64,000 bases of DNA from QHXQ01 sp045807745 (GCA_045807745.1 JBJMGT010000015.1:310001-374000); one strand, 5' to 3'. Positions 17,332 to 26,437 are shown, counted from the stretch's first letter. The notes: generated by a model not told the origin, from the sequence alone. Program-made: numbers and translations.

Positions 17332-18465
17332 ATGAGACAAAAAATACGCGTCGGGGTTGTGTTTGGCGGGCGTTCGGGGGAGCACGAGGTGGCGGTGCGT
17401 TCGGCGGGCGCTGTTATCGAGGCAATGGACTCGGCGAAGTATGAGGTCGTGCCGATTGCGATCACGAAGGCGGGGCGTTGGCTGTCGCCGGCTGAGTCGG
17501 CCGGGTTATTGTCGGCTGCCGCGCGTGTGCGTCTGTCGCAATCAAACGAGCGCAGGACTGACGCGCTAGCTGTCGTGGGCGATCCATCGCGGTCTGGTCT
17601 CGTCGCCTTTGCGGCCGATGGTGGCCTCGCGCCAGCGCAAAAGATTGATCTGCTGTTTCCGGTGCTACACGGCACATACGGCGAGGATGGCACGATTCAG
17701 GGGCTGCTGGAGATGGCGGGCGTACCGTATGTGGGCTGCGGTGTGCTCGCCTCTGCCTGCGGCATGGACAAGGTGACGATGAAGGCGCTCTTTCGCGATG
17801 CGGGGCTGCCCATCTGCGAGTACGTCTGGTTCTTACGCAACGAGTGGGAACAAGAGCGCGCGGCGGTCTTGCGCCGCGTCGAGTGCAAGCTGGGCTTCCC
17901 GTGTTTCGTGAAGCCGGCGAACCTCGGCTCGTCGGTCGGTGTCTCGAAGGCTACGGACAAGCGCACACTCGCTGCCGCCATCGATCTGGCGGCGCGGTAC
18001 GACCGCAAGGTGATCGTTGAAGAGGGACTGGACGCGCGCGAGATCGAATGTGCTGTACTCGGCAACGACGAGCCGCAGGCGAGCCTGCCCGGCGAGTACA
18101 TAGTCCACGACCAGCAGGGCGCGTTTCTTGATTACACGGAGAAATATAGCAGCACCGGCCACGTCGAGTTCGTCGTGCCCGCGCCGCTCAAGCGCGCAGA
18201 CACCAAGCGCATTCAGCGCATGGCGTTGCAAGCGTTCAAAGCCATCGATGGCGCAGGCTTCGCGCGCGTCGATTTCTTCCTGCGGCGCGATAGCGGCGAG
18301 TTGCTCATCAATGAAGTGAATACGTGCCCCGGTCTCACCGATGTGTCCGGCTTCCCAAAAATGTGGGCCGCTTCAGGGCTGCCGTTCACGACGGTAATCG
18401 ATAAACTGATCGGCCTCGCCCTTGAACGCCATCAAGACAAGGCACGCAACCAGACGAGTCTGTAG
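17332..18465 (+). CDS. ddl: D-alanine--D-alanine ligase
   Basis: ATP-grasp enzyme that makes the D-Ala-D-Ala dipeptide for peptidoglycan. VVFGGRSGEHEVAV (about residues 9-22) has the catalytic Glu, LHGTYGEDGTIQG the dipeptide loop, PANLGSSVGVSK the Ser, and DYTEKYSS the Tyr. The C-terminal INEVNTCPGLTDVSGFPKMW differs from the usual NTxPGFTxxSxYPKL. At 377 residues it is of the longer type with an insert near residues 45-105. The family start MRQKIRVGVVFGG fixes the ATG at 17332. That ATG directly follows the T-tract of E8 and has no Shine-Dalgarno, so its expression mechanism is unclear. Confidence 0.93.
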   Translation: MRQKIRVGVVFGGRSGEHEVAVRSAGAVIEAMDSAKYEVVPIAITKAGRWLSPAESAGLLSAAARVRLSQSNERRTDALAVVGDPSRSGLVAFAADGGLAPAQKIDLLFPVLHGTYGEDGTIQGLLEMAGVPYVGCGVLASACGMDKVTMKALFRDAGLPICEYVWFLRNEWEQERAAVLRRVECKLGFPCFVKPANLGSSVGVSKATDKRTLAAAIDLAARYDRKVIVEEGLDAREIECAVLGNDEPQASLPGEYIVHDQQGAFLDYTEKYSSTGHVEFVVPAPLKRADTKRIQRMALQAFKAIDGAGFARVDFFLRRDSGELLINEVNTCPGLTDVSGFPKMWAASGLPFTTVIDKLIGLALERHQDKARNQTSL

Positions 18466-18473
18466 CAGCCCGA

Positions 18474-19751
18474 CTAACGCGTGCCCGCGTTGTAGAGCGA
18501 TGTGTTCGGATGATAGGTATGCCAGTCGAACCAGTAGTCGTTCAAGATGGGAATTTGTTGTAGCTGCCGGCCGGCCAGCGGCCCGGCAATGGCACGCCCC
18601 GTAAAATCCCACTCGCTCCCGGTTGCAGCATCGACCAAGCGACCCGGCCCCTGCGAGGGGGTGACGAACGGGCTGCGGGCGAAAAACTCGACGGGGCGGC
18701 TGTCCAGCGCGCGCTCGAACGCACGCACCGAACGCTGGTCGTCGTACACGACGAGCAACACGGGTACGCCGCCAACTGAATCGTTGATCGGACTTTGCTG
18801 CACGAGCAACTCCATCGGATAAGCTTTGGCCGCGCCGTTCAAATTCAACCCGACGACGAGCGTGCGCTGGGCGGTCGTCTTGTCCCGATCATTCGTCGCG
18901 ACTTTGACGCGCTGCATGCGCGCCTCCCAATCGGCCGCCTCATATTGATCAGCTTGTGCAATGCGCGGGTCGGGGCGCAGGACGCGCCCGTTCGGTTGCT
19001 CGCGTCGCCAGACGCTGAACGTCAACTCGTCGTGCGGGACGGATTGCAGGCGCGCCCCTTTGAGCGGGCCGAGAATGGCCTCGCCCGTCACTTGCTGCCA
19101 CCAAGAGCCAGTCTCTTCATCGCGCATGATGAAGTTCTGATTGTTGATGCCCGCAAGGTGAAAGTGCAACTGCCGCCCGTTGACTGTCGTCGCCCACACC
19201 AGACCGGTGTGACAGAGCGTTCAATAAGTGGCCACGAGCGGGGTGCCGCCGACCGTGTCCGCGACCACATGATGGTAGGCCATCTGCCGCACCGGATAGG
19301 CGACTGCCTCGCCGTTGACCTGCACGGTGAGCACCATGTCCTTGTCGGCCACAAATTGCGCTTCCGGCACGCGCGCATAACCGGCGGCCGGTAACGGATG
19401 AAACATCCACTCGAAATGGTTCTGCCGCGCGAGCCATGCCAGCCCGCAGACAATCACGAGCGCAAACACGAGCACGAGCTTACGCCACCACTTGGCCCGC
19501 CGGGCGAGCTGGTAACAGAGCAGCGCAGAGAGCGCGGCTAATAGCAGCGTGACAAGCGGCGACCAACGGCGCAGCGTGTAGGAGAGCGCCAGACTCGTCT
19601 GCGTCTGTGGCCGGAACGGTTGAATCAGCCAGACCGGCGTGAGCACGAAGGCTAAAGCCGTGAGCATGAACAGAAACAGAATGAGCCATGCAAGCCGGCG
19701 ACGGCGGACGGCGACACGTTGCGTTTGTGCGGGTGGAAATGTTTGGGCCAT
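18474..19751 (-). CDS. DUF3179 membrane protein, candidate selenoprotein (in-frame UGA)
   Basis: Two open frames in the same phase are separated by one TGA (19223-19221). Together they form one 425-residue protein with the TGA at residue 177. Residues 12-120 contain three hydrophobic segments (LAWLILFLFMLTALAF, SPLVTLLLAALSALLCY, LVLVFALVIVCGLAWLA), then the DUF3179 domain. Family members read about DTVGGVPVAVTYCPLC; here it is DTVGGTPLVATY-UGA-TLCHTG, so UGA replaces the first Cys of CxxC. All later blocks (RDEETGSWWQQVTGEAILGP, the ending YWFDWHTYHPNT) are intact. A SECIS-like hairpin follows. Selenocysteine is the best explanation; a nonsense mutation or sequencing error is the alternative. 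GTG 19757 is another possible start. Probably co-transcribed with the unknown gene upstream, about 15 bases away. Biochemical role unknown. Confidence 0.8.
19184..19223 (-). promoter_or_regulatory. Candidate bacterial SECIS element after the UGA
   Basis: On the minus strand, 9 bases after the TGA (19223-19221), CACACC and GGTGTG form a perfect 6-bp stem closed by the loop GGTCT (19201-19205). An outer CTGTC/GACAG pairing (19211-19215 with 19184-19188) extends it with a 7-base asymmetric bulge on the 3' side. The loop matches the GGUCU in the SelB-binding apical loop of E. coli fdhF as I remember it. Position directly downstream of the codon, inside the coding region, is as expected for bacterial SECIS. 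Confidence 0.65.
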
Positions 19752-19766
19752 GATCACTTGGGCATG

Positions 19767-20660
19767 TCAGGTCGCGTAATGTGCGTAGACTGTCTTGACC
19801 TTATCGAGAAAGTCGCGCCGGTCTACGATGTGATAAAGCTTGACGGGTGCGTCACCGCCGGTCAGGTCTTCGATCAACTTCTCCAGCGCCTCGAACTGAT
19901 CACCTTCGGTGAAGCCATGCGCCGCAAGGTGGCCGCTATGGCGCAGGCGGCGCACAAACTCATGGAGCGTGAGCCGTCCTTCCAGCGTCAGCCCGCCGTG
20001 CGCCTGCGAGCGGCTGACCAGATACTGCACGAGGAGCGCATCGTGATAGAGCGGCGGCGCGAGGAACAGGCGCGCGCCGTCGCGCTCCCAGCCCTCTGTC
20101 AGCCGTTGCGAACGGCGCACGGCGCGCACGCCGTCGAATACTTCAGCCCAGTCGGTCTTCGGTTCAAACCGTTCCAGATAGGAGCGCGTCGCTTGGATCA
20201 GCCAACCATCGTCGTTGAAATCTAGTGCCCGACCGAGCGCTTCCAACCACTCGAAAAAAACTGCGCGACGCTGGGTGCGGACTTCGATGAGTAGAAATTG
20301 ATCTTCCGCCTTAGGAAGCGACTTGACGAGCGCGCGGCGCGGTGCATCGGCAGCTTTTACGCCTTCGATGCGATAGGTGTCGAACCGCGCGTGCCAGCGC
20401 TTGGCGGCGGCGCAATAAGGGCAGCGCGGGTGTTTTTCTGCGCTGTCGAAATAGGGGCGGACGGGCGTGGGCGCGGTCAACTCGGCGACCGTCGGCGCGT
20501 GGCGTTTGATCTCTGAGTAGGCCGTGCGCGGTGCGAGTCCCATCTGTTTGGTGAACAGATCGAAGATGCACGCGAGGCAGAGCTGGCGCGTGTATTCCGT
20601 CACCGTGCCGGGCGGAAACTCGCTCAGATCGAGCGCGCGCTTCTTCGTGGCCGCTGGCAT
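19767..20660 (-). CDS. Uncharacterised protein with CxxC motifs
   Basis: A 297-residue protein I do not recognise. It has CLAC (residues 28-31) and CPYC (about residues 80-83), which could bind zinc together, followed by a charged alpha/beta region with RRAVFFEWLEALGRAL and several aromatic-rich helices. There is no signal peptide or membrane segment. Its stop is about 15 bases before the DUF3179 gene on the same strand, so the two are probably one operon. Because its CxxC pattern is not like thioredoxin, a redox-partner role is only a guess. Confidence 0.6.
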   Translation of the reverse strand: MPAATKKRALDLSEFPPGTVTEYTRQLCLACIFDLFTKQMGLAPRTAYSEIKRHAPTVAELTAPTPVRPYFDSAEKHPRCPYCAAAKRWHARFDTYRIEGVKAADAPRRALVKSLPKAEDQFLLIEVRTQRRAVFFEWLEALGRALDFNDDGWLIQATRSYLERFEPKTDWAEVFDGVRAVRRSQRLTEGWERDGARLFLAPPLYHDALLVQYLVSRSQAHGGLTLEGRLTLHEFVRRLRHSGHLAAHGFTEGDQFEALEKLIEDLTGGDAPVKLYHIVDRRDFLDKVKTVYAHYAT

Positions 20661-20675
20661 ACAGCCGCTATCTTA

Positions 20676-20695
20676 CACGAAGAATATAATTCGTG
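20676..20695. promoter_or_regulatory. Operator-like inverted repeat
   Basis: CACGAA and TTCGTG arms separated by 8 AT-rich bases lie 16 bases upstream of the minus-strand start at 20660. The spacing is typical of a dimeric regulator site overlapping a promoter. No specific regulator can be assigned. Confidence 0.3.
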
Positions 20696-20740
20696 CTTGG
20701 ACGGATAGGAGGCATAATGCGTCGAGCCGCGATCACCTGC

Positions 20741-22297
20741 TTACTGTGCGACGGTGAGGCTGCGAACAAAACTCCAATCGCCGTTTGGCGCAATCTTGAT
20801 GTTGCCGACGGTCTTGCGCGCGAGGACGATGTTGTTGGCGTACCAGAGCGGCAGTGTAGGCATCTCGCGGCTGATCAAATCCTGCGCCTGCGCGTAGAGC
20901 ATCTTGGCGCGCGCGCGGTCGGCGGTGTTGACGGCTTCGCCCAGAAGCTTATTCAACTCCGGATTGTCGAAACGGCTGCGATTGAAGTTGCCGCCTTTCA
21001 AGTGCGTGAACAGATCGCGTAAGAAGATCGGGTCTTGATTGCCGCCGACCCAGCGCCCGGCCGTCAGCTGATACTGACCGTTCACCTGCGCCTCGCGCAA
21101 TGTGTTGTCCTCAAGCGTCTCGATGTTGGCGGGTAGCCCCACCGCCTGCAACTGATTCTGGATCACGCCCGCATACTGCCGCACCACCAAGTTGCTCGCT
21201 GAGATTTTAAACGAGAGCGGTTTATCGAGCCGCATCTTTGGGCCGTCGCCGTCGGGGTCGCGCAAGCCGGCCTCGTCGAGCAACTGTTTGGCGCGGGCCG
21301 GATCATAGTTGTAAACCTGCCCTTGTGAATAGGCCCAAGACTCTGGCGGCACCATCGAATGGGCGACGCGCGCCTGCCCTTGCAGGAGATCGCGCACGAT
21401 GCTCTCGCGGTCAACCGCGTAGGCGATGGCCTGTCGGACGCGCGCATCCGTGAGCGGCGCGCTCTGCGTGTTGAAGCCGAGCCACTGCACGTTTGTGCCG
21501 GGACTTTGTTCGACCTTCAGATTCGGGTCTTTACTCAGAGCCACGTAGGCGTCGGGCGTGAGCGCGGTGTTGACGGCGAGATCGACGCGCCCGCTACGCA
21601 ATTCGGCCTGTTGCGTGTTTGCATCGAGGATGACGCGCACGCGCAGTTGTTTGACATTAGGCGCGCCCTCCCAGTAATCGTTGTTCGCCTCCATGTCCAC
21701 GACCTGTTGCGATTCGTTGCGACTGACAAACTTGAACGGGCCCGTGCCGAGCGGATGCTGCGCCTGCGACTCGAACGAGCCTTCGGGAATAATGGGGACG
21801 GGGATCAGGTTCGCGAACAACTCAAGCCACGGCTTGCGCAGACGAAAAATGAGCGTATGCGCGTCGGGCGTTTCAATCGCGGTGATGTAGCGCTGCTTCT
21901 CCGCGCCTGTGCCTTCAAAGAACGAAGCGGCCTTGGGTGAATCGGAATCCATCAGCTGCTCAAAGGTGTACTTCACGTCAGCCGAGGTGAGCGGCTTGCC
22001 GTCGTGAAACTTCACGTTGTCGTGCAGGCTGAAGGTGACGGAGAGACCGTCGGGCGCGGTCTGCACGTTCGTGGCCAACTCAGGCACATAATCGAGATGC
22101 TCGTCCTTGCGCATCAGCGTATTGAACATCAACTGCCGAAAGCGCTCGCTCGACGCGTCGTTCCCGCGCATCGCATCGAGCGTCTTCGGGCTTGCTTCCA
22201 ACACCATCACGAAGGCGTTATCGCGCTTGGCGCAGGCGTTGAGCAGCAGGGCGGCGCAGAGCATTAACGCGACGACTAGAGAGCGACCGACGGTCAT
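20741..22297 (-). CDS. Oligopeptide-binding lipoprotein (SBP_bac_5)
   Basis: Extracytoplasmic solute-binding protein of the DppA/OppA family. The N-terminus MTVGRSLVVALMLCAALLLNAC is a lipoprotein signal with lipobox LNAC, so the mature protein is anchored through Cys22. Family blocks include ASPKTLDAMRGNDASSERF, VTFSLHDNVKFHDGKPLTSADV and YAVDRESIVRDLLQGQA. The length (518) is typical. Its ATG overlaps the nagZ stop as TGATG, indicating translational coupling. That pairing suggests uptake of cell-wall peptides or muropeptides, as E. coli MppA does, but this is inference. No permease genes are adjacent. Confidence 0.88.
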   Translation of the reverse strand: MTVGRSLVVALMLCAALLLNACAKRDNAFVMVLEASPKTLDAMRGNDASSERFRQLMFNTLMRKDEHLDYVPELATNVQTAPDGLSVTFSLHDNVKFHDGKPLTSADVKYTFEQLMDSDSPKAASFFEGTGAEKQRYITAIETPDAHTLIFRLRKPWLELFANLIPVPIIPEGSFESQAQHPLGTGPFKFVSRNESQQVVDMEANNDYWEGAPNVKQLRVRVILDANTQQAELRSGRVDLAVNTALTPDAYVALSKDPNLKVEQSPGTNVQWLGFNTQSAPLTDARVRQAIAYAVDRESIVRDLLQGQARVAHSMVPPESWAYSQGQVYNYDPARAKQLLDEAGLRDPDGDGPKMRLDKPLSFKISASNLVVRQYAGVIQNQLQAVGLPANIETLEDNTLREAQVNGQYQLTAGRWVGGNQDPIFLRDLFTHLKGGNFNRSRFDNPELNKLLGEAVNTADRARAKMLYAQAQDLISREMPTLPLWYANNIVLARKTVGNIKIAPNGDWSFVRSLTVAQ

Positions 22298-23481
22298 CAG
22301 ATTTTGCCTCCGTAGGTGTAATTAAGTTTCCGGTTGAGCGCAACGATCTCGTCGGAGAGTTGCACGAGCCGCGCAGTGTCAAATGGCAAGGGTGGTTGAG
22401 TTAAAGCCTTGAACGTTGCGATGCGGCGGAGCGAGGCGTCGATGCGCTCAAGCGGAAGCTGCTCGGCACGCGCCGCCTGCAAGAGCGAATGATAACCACG
22501 CCGAATTAACTCCGGGCGGGCGCAGATGAGTAGCATGTCCTCGCCCGCTTCGATGCCTAGCCGGACTGCATCCTCGATCTGGTAGTGGCGCGCGATCGCG
22601 CCCATCTCCATGTCGTCGGTGACGACCAAACCTCCATAGCCCAACTCCTCGCGCAGCAGACGTGTGACGATCTCGTGATTGATCGAAGCGGGCACGAGTC
22701 GCCCGCCGGCCGTGCCGCGATGTATGTCTATGTTGGGGAAGCCGCCGTGACTGACCATGACGGCGCGCACCATGTTGTCTTCGCGCTGGAACAGCTCGAT
22801 ATAGGGCGCGAGGTCTTGCGCGATCAGATCATCGTGGTCGAGTTTGATGATCGGCATCTCCTCGTGCGAGTCGACTTCGCCAGCGCCGATGCCGGGAAAA
22901 TGTTTCGCGCAGCCAAGTAGCCCCGTGCCTTGCAGTCCGCGCAAGTAAACCATCGTATAGCCGAGCACTTCGCCGGGCGAGCGGCCGTAGGAGCGTGAGT
23001 ATAGTCCGTTCGACAACAGATCGCGATCATCAGTCATGATCGACATGACCGGCGCGAAGTTCATGTTGAAGCCGAGCAGGCGCAGGACTTCGCCGGTGAT
23101 GCGACCCAATGCGCGCGCGCCCGCGAGGTCGCCGTGCTGGCGGATGGTGCGCGCCGCCGGCATCGGCGTCACGATTTTGCGCAGCCGATCAACCAGTCCG
23201 CCCTCTTGATCGATGCCGACCAGCGGCTCGACGGGAATAGATACGCGGACGCCGTCAAGCAGAGCGCGTAGTTGCGCGGGCGCAGCGGCATTGCGCCCGA
23301 AGATGATCACGCCGCCGGGGCCAATCTCTTCGACGAGCGCGCGGGCCTCCGCGTCGAACTCCGTGCCCGGCAGACCGATGTAGAGAAGCTGGCCGATCTT
23401 CTGTTCGAGCGGCAGCGCCAGCAGTTGTTCGGTCAGCGATGCAAGCGGCGGCTCTGTGTCGCGCTGGGCAATAGTTTCCAT
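22297..23481 (-). CDS. nagZ: Beta-N-acetylhexosaminidase, GH3 family (NagZ-like)
   Basis: GH3 enzyme that removes GlcNAc from muropeptides. The catalytic loop His-Asp dyad is visible in KHFPGIGAGEVDSHEEMP (the family His in KHFPGH is Ile here, while the DSH that carries the acid/base role is intact). The nucleophile is in VVTDDMEMGAI. VGIDQEGGLVDRL and LGFNMNFAPVMSI are also typical. At 394 residues it is a little longer than cytosolic NagZ; the first 20 residues are not hydrophobic, so it is probably cytoplasmic. It is coupled to the peptide-binding lipoprotein downstream and follows mutS with a 99-base gap. Confidence 0.88.
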   Translation of the reverse strand: METIAQRDTEPPLASLTEQLLALPLEQKIGQLLYIGLPGTEFDAEARALVEEIGPGGVIIFGRNAAAPAQLRALLDGVRVSIPVEPLVGIDQEGGLVDRLRKIVTPMPAARTIRQHGDLAGARALGRITGEVLRLLGFNMNFAPVMSIMTDDRDLLSNGLYSRSYGRSPGEVLGYTMVYLRGLQGTGLLGCAKHFPGIGAGEVDSHEEMPIIKLDHDDLIAQDLAPYIELFQREDNMVRAVMVSHGGFPNIDIHRGTAGGRLVPASINHEIVTRLLREELGYGGLVVTDDMEMGAIARHYQIEDAVRLGIEAGEDMLLICARPELIRRGYHSLLQAARAEQLPLERIDASLRRIATFKALTQPPLPFDTARLVQLSDEIVALNRKLNYTYGGKI

Positions 23482-23580
23482 CGGCTTAAAGAAGCTGCGG
23501 GGCAGGACAGGCTTGGCCGGCGCACCAGCTCCCGGTCACAGGGGAGACGAAGGGCGGCGGCTCGTTGGTGGTGTGTCTAG

Positions 23581-26400
23581 TCAAACGATGCGCTTGCGTA
23601 TGCTAATCAGGAGAGCACGGATTTCGTCGGTCGAAAGTTTTTCTACATCAATGGTACGAAGCTCGTCAAGCAGGCTTTGGTTGACCACGTCGAAGAGCGT
23701 CACCTGCGCCGCGAGCGCTTGCCTGCGTGCGCGCCGGGCCGCTTGCGCCAATGCGCCGCCGCCATTGGGCTGATTTGCTTCCGCCGTGCTCGTTGCGCCC
23801 GCCGCTTGTGTGGCGTGTGCCGGCTCGATGGATTCCGCGAACACGTCCAACTCATAACGCTCAAGGCGCTGTAACACCTCGCGCGCACGCTCAAGCACGG
23901 CTGGCGGCAGCCCCGCCAGTCGCGCCACCTCGATCCCGTAAGACTTCGACGCACGCCCGCGCGCGAGCTTATACAAAAATATCACTTCACCTTCACGCTC
24001 AGCGACGCGAATCTGATAGTTCTGCGCGCCGGGCAGACGCTCGGCTAACTCGGTCAACTCGTGATAGTGCGTGGCGAAGAGTGTCTTCGCCGCATGCGCG
24101 GGCGAGTCGTGCAAGTGCTCTGCGACGGCCCACGCGATGGACAGTCCATCAAAGGTCGAAGTGCCACGCCCGATCTCGTCAAGCAAGACGAGCGAGCGTG
24201 GGCTGGCGTTGTGCAGGATGGCGGCCGTCTCGGTCATCTCGACCATGAAGGTTGAGCGCCCGCGCGCGAGATCATCCGACGCGCCGACACGTGTCCAGAT
24301 GCGATCAAGCAGTGGCAAACGCGCGCGCTCTGCCGGGACGAACGAGCCGAGTTGCGCGAGGATGGCGATCAAAGCGGTCTGCCGCAGGAGCGTGCTCTTA
24401 CCGCCCATGTTCGGGCCTGTGATGATGAGCAGCCGCTCCGTCGAGTTGTTCATATACAACTCATTCGGGACGAAAGGCGTGTTGCTGCTCGCTTCGATCA
24501 CCGGATGACGACCCGCTACGATCTCGATCTCGTCGCCGTCGTGCAGGACGGGCCGGATATAGTGTCTGCGCACGGCCGTCGTCGCCAGCGCTGCCAGCGC
24601 GTCAAGCATCGCGAGCGCGCGCGCGGTTGTTTGCAGCCGCTTCGTCTCGGCCGCGACACGCGCACGCACGTCTGCAAAGATCGTCGTCTCAAGCTCGCGT
24701 ATGTGCCCTTCGGCACCGAGCAGGCGCTGTTCCAACTCTTTCAATTCGGGTGTGCTGTAACGCTCCGCGTTGGCGAGAGTTTGCCGACGCTCGTAACCCG
24801 TCGGGACGCGCGCGGCACTCGCCTTCGAGACTTCGATGAAATAACCAAAGACGTTATTGAAGCGCACGCGCAAGGAGGCGATCCCGGAGCGTGCGCGCTC
24901 GCGTGCTTCGAGCGCAGCGATGGTCTGTTTGGCATCACGTGTGATCGTGCGCAACTCATCGAGTTCCGGCGCATAGCCATCGCGGATCGCACCCAAGTCG
25001 GACAGGTTCAATGGCGGATCATCGCTGATAGAGGCGGCAATCAGGTCGCGCACGTCTGGCAAATCATCCGCACTCTCCCGCAAAATTTGCAGTAAAGATG
25101 AGTCAGCGTCCGATAACGCCGAGCGGATTAGTGGAATCTGTTCGAGGGAACGGCGGAGGGCGGAGAGGTCGCGGGGCGTCGCGCTGTTCATGTTGATGCG
25201 TGCGCAGAGGCGTTCCAGATCGGCTATGTCTTTAAGCCGGCTCTGCACTTGATCGCGTACGATCTGCGTGCGATAGAAGTGCTCTACGGCCGCCTGCCGC
25301 GCTTCAATCTCACCACGCTTGAGGGCCGGGCGTAAGACCCATGCGCGCAGTAGTCTTGCGCCCATGCCAGTCAGGGTCGCGTCGATGATGCCGAGCAGCG
25401 TGTGACCGCGCCCGGCATTGTTTTGGGCCTCGACCAACTCAAGGTTGCGCACCGTCACCGCGTCAAGCACTAGATGATCTTGCGGCTCAAAGTAGGTGAT
25501 GTCGTTGACGTGTGCGGCTGTCTCACGCTGCGTCTCACGCGCGTAACGTAGGCACGCGCCGGCGGCGCTGACCGCACCGATCTTCTGCCCCAAGCCATAG
25601 CCTTCGAGCGTGCGCGCACCGAATTGTTCAAGCAGTAGCGTGGCGCAACCGGTCGGCTCCCAGAGCCAATCGTCGAGCGGTGTGAGCGCCATGCCTTGTC
25701 TAGCAAAAGCGGCCGGCTCGGCGGGCGTGATACGAGCGAGGGGCGTTGTTTGAGCACCGGTGCTCATGCCGGCTTGTCCGTTTACTGAGGGCGCGAGCGG
25801 CAACGGCGCGGTGTGCGCACGACCCATGTATGCATCATTGATGAGCGGTGTGAGCGAGGCAGGGAAGAGCAATTCGCGGGGTGCGTAAGACTCAACGTCA
25901 GCCCTGATGCGTGCCCAAGCATCTATGCCTTCTGACTCTGTGGCCCTGAACTCACCCGTCGAGAGATCGAGAAACGCAGCCGCATACTGTTCACCCGTGC
26001 CGCAGACCGCCGCCAGATAGACCGACTCACGCGCCTCGACCAGTTGCGGATCAATCGCCGTCCCCGGCGTGATGACCCGCACCACTTCGCGGCGTACAAG
26101 CTTTTTGGTCTTGGTCGGGTCTTCGGTCTGCTCACAGATGGCGACGCGATAGCCTTTGCGTATGAGGCGTGCGACATAACCGGCGACCGAATGGTGCGGC
26201 ACACCGCACATAGGAATGGGCGCGCCATGCTCCTTGTTGCGGGCCGTCAGTGTGATCTCCAACTCGCGCGCGCCCGTGATGGCGTCATCGAAGAAGAGTT
26301 CATAAAAGTCGCCGAGGCGAAAGAAGAGTAGAGTCCCCGGATGTTGCTGCTTCAACTCGTAATACTGGCGCAGCATTGGGGTGAGTGTGGTTTCAGTCAT
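23581..26400 (-). CDS. mutS: DNA mismatch repair protein MutS
   Basis: Recognises mismatches as a dimeric ATPase and recruits MutL. The mismatch-reading Phe-x-Glu is in LGDFYELFFDDA (about residues 29-40). A connector, lever and clamp region follows, with GNFxYFIEV-like FGYFIEVSK. The Walker A motif GPNMGGKST (about residue 661), Walker B LVLLDEIGRGTSTFDG and FATHYHEL complete the ATPase. An Ala/Thr/Gln-rich stretch near residues 860-895 precedes the C-terminal helix. ATG 26400 (MTETTLTPMLRQYY) gives 939 residues; an upstream in-frame TTG is rejected. There is no mutL in the window. Confidence 0.95.
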   Translation of the reverse strand: MTETTLTPMLRQYYELKQQHPGTLLFFRLGDFYELFFDDAITGARELEITLTARNKEHGAPIPMCGVPHHSVAGYVARLIRKGYRVAICEQTEDPTKTKKLVRREVVRVITPGTAIDPQLVEARESVYLAAVCGTGEQYAAAFLDLSTGEFRATESEGIDAWARIRADVESYAPRELLFPASLTPLINDAYMGRAHTAPLPLAPSVNGQAGMSTGAQTTPLARITPAEPAAFARQGMALTPLDDWLWEPTGCATLLLEQFGARTLEGYGLGQKIGAVSAAGACLRYARETQRETAAHVNDITYFEPQDHLVLDAVTVRNLELVEAQNNAGRGHTLLGIIDATLTGMGARLLRAWVLRPALKRGEIEARQAAVEHFYRTQIVRDQVQSRLKDIADLERLCARINMNSATPRDLSALRRSLEQIPLIRSALSDADSSLLQILRESADDLPDVRDLIAASISDDPPLNLSDLGAIRDGYAPELDELRTITRDAKQTIAALEARERARSGIASLRVRFNNVFGYFIEVSKASAARVPTGYERRQTLANAERYSTPELKELEQRLLGAEGHIRELETTIFADVRARVAAETKRLQTTARALAMLDALAALATTAVRRHYIRPVLHDGDEIEIVAGRHPVIEASSNTPFVPNELYMNNSTERLLIITGPNMGGKSTLLRQTALIAILAQLGSFVPAERARLPLLDRIWTRVGASDDLARGRSTFMVEMTETAAILHNASPRSLVLLDEIGRGTSTFDGLSIAWAVAEHLHDSPAHAAKTLFATHYHELTELAERLPGAQNYQIRVAEREGEVIFLYKLARGRASKSYGIEVARLAGLPPAVLERAREVLQRLERYELDVFAESIEPAHATQAAGATSTAEANQPNGGGALAQAARRARRQALAAQVTLFDVVNQSLLDELRTIDVEKLSTDEIRALLISIRKRIV

Positions 26401-26437
26401 CGTCGATCCAGCATGAGGCAATCTATGCGAACGGCAT

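Noticed and set aside
19221..19223. Reading the DUF3179 locus as two separate genes or a plain pseudogene
   Set aside because: Both parts are in the same phase, all domain blocks are intact, the stop is specifically UGA at a conserved Cys, and a SECIS-like hairpin follows. A nonsense mutation remains possible but is less likely.
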